From Microbacterium sp. 70-16 (GTDB lineage Bacteria; Actinomycetota; Actinomycetes; Actinomycetales; Microbacteriaceae): a DNA stretch of 64,000 nucleotides. This document shows positions 63,749 to 64,000 of the stretch, piece by piece. The position numbers and the translations under genes were made by a program. Each line of letters begins with the position of its first letter. The first letter of the stretch is position 1. The notes below the pieces were generated by a model. That model saw only the letters and a program-made list of their open reading frames with translations. It ran no database searches and was not told the origin of the DNA. The stretch lies in assembly GCF_001898315.1 (NCBI RefSeq), contig NZ_MKTQ01000011.1:62001-126000 (forward strand), read 5' to 3'.

Positions 63749-64000
63749 GGTGGCGCTGGGGACCACTTGGCGCGCGCCGAGTTGGTCCGCAGTGCCACCC
63801 GGGTGGATGTGATGGCGCGAATGCGCCCCTGGTATCCGTCGAGGGGCGCATTCGCGCCGAGCTTTTGTGCCCCCGCGCAACAGGTGGCGTGCGGGACCAC
63901 CTCGGGGTGCTTGAGATGGTCGGGGGCGCCACCCGGATGGCGCGGGCGGGAAGTGGGTGGCGCGCCGGACTACCTCGAGGTGCCTGAGCTGGTCGGGGGC
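63749..64000. repeat. Array of 51-bp palindromes around a 16-bp hairpin
   Basis: Copies at 63749-63799, 63883-63933 and 63956 to the window end: GGTGGCG, GACCAC and GAGNTGGTC, GCCACC arms. Between copies 1 and 2, GGCGCGAATGCGCCCC (63814-63829) and GGGGCGCATTCGCGCC (63843-63858) form a perfect hairpin followed by TTTT (63863-63866). The 357-nt end of the window has no gene. Confidence 0.8.

Overview
The window is about 70% GC and reads as chromosome of an actinobacterium, most likely Microbacteriaceae (a Microbacterium-like organism). The reasons are actinobacterial-only genes (DUF3040, DUF3043, CtaF, an Rv2175c-like protein, SepF/DivIVA next to FtsZ), class II DAHP synthase, a bcc-aa3 oxidase, many GTG starts and dispersed intergenic palindromes of the Micrococcales kind. 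I infer the taxon from gene content and style; no rRNA gene is present. Nearly all genes are core housekeeping genes. I saw no tRNA, rRNA, IS element, prophage or CRISPR array.

Layout. (1) 1-9.7 kb: a truncated ftsR, a second MerR regulator, an orphan ParA, pyruvate carboxylase, a MinD-like ATPase with a long disordered N-terminus, peptide deformylase, and a FadD15-like acyl-CoA ligase. (2) 9.9-18.2 kb: ROK kinase, PlsC-like acyltransferase, aroG, a PASTA Ser/Thr kinase, a LysM cell-wall protein, an Rv2175c-like DNA-binding protein, polyprenyl diphosphate synthase and a DUF3040 membrane protein. (3) 18.3-38.8 kb: a complete dcw cluster, mraZ-rsmH-ftsL-ftsI-murF-mraY-murD-ftsW-murG-murC-ftsQ-ftsZ-yggS-sepF-yggT-divIVA, then lspA and rluD. 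It is interrupted between murG and murC by an opposite-strand padR/membrane-protein cassette flanked by direct copies of a palindromic repeat. (4) 39-51.4 kb: acyl-CoA ligase, DinB, Nudix, dnaE, a membrane protein, hisD, nrdR, pyrD, DUF3043 and an M20 peptidase. (5) 51.5-60.7 kb: erpA, ctaC-ctaD-ctaF, a PP2C phosphatase, rhodanese and, on the minus strand, ctaE-qcrC-qcrA-qcrB, which together encode the cytochrome bcc-aa3 supercomplex. (6) 60.8-64 kb: trpD, a small membrane protein, a PHP-domain protein and a palindrome-rich intergenic end.

How the genes work together. The dcw genes make lipid II and build the divisome and polar-growth machinery. The MraZ operator, the inverted repeats before ftsZ and the PASTA kinase are the visible control points. 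The cta/qcr genes make the respiratory supercomplex, with ErpA as a likely Fe-S supplier. From memory, much of the order parallels the M. tuberculosis Rv2145c-Rv2204c region.

The most notable non-genic signals are: heavy over-representation of the 7-mer GGATGCC/GGCATCC, which overrides codon preference; several families of palindromic intergenic elements, some spanning exactly from stop codon to stop codon of convergent genes; a widespread TANNNT-N6-9-start layout pointing to leaderless mRNAs; and a dispersed repeat captured in frame inside yggS. I did not find a clearly new multi-gene system.
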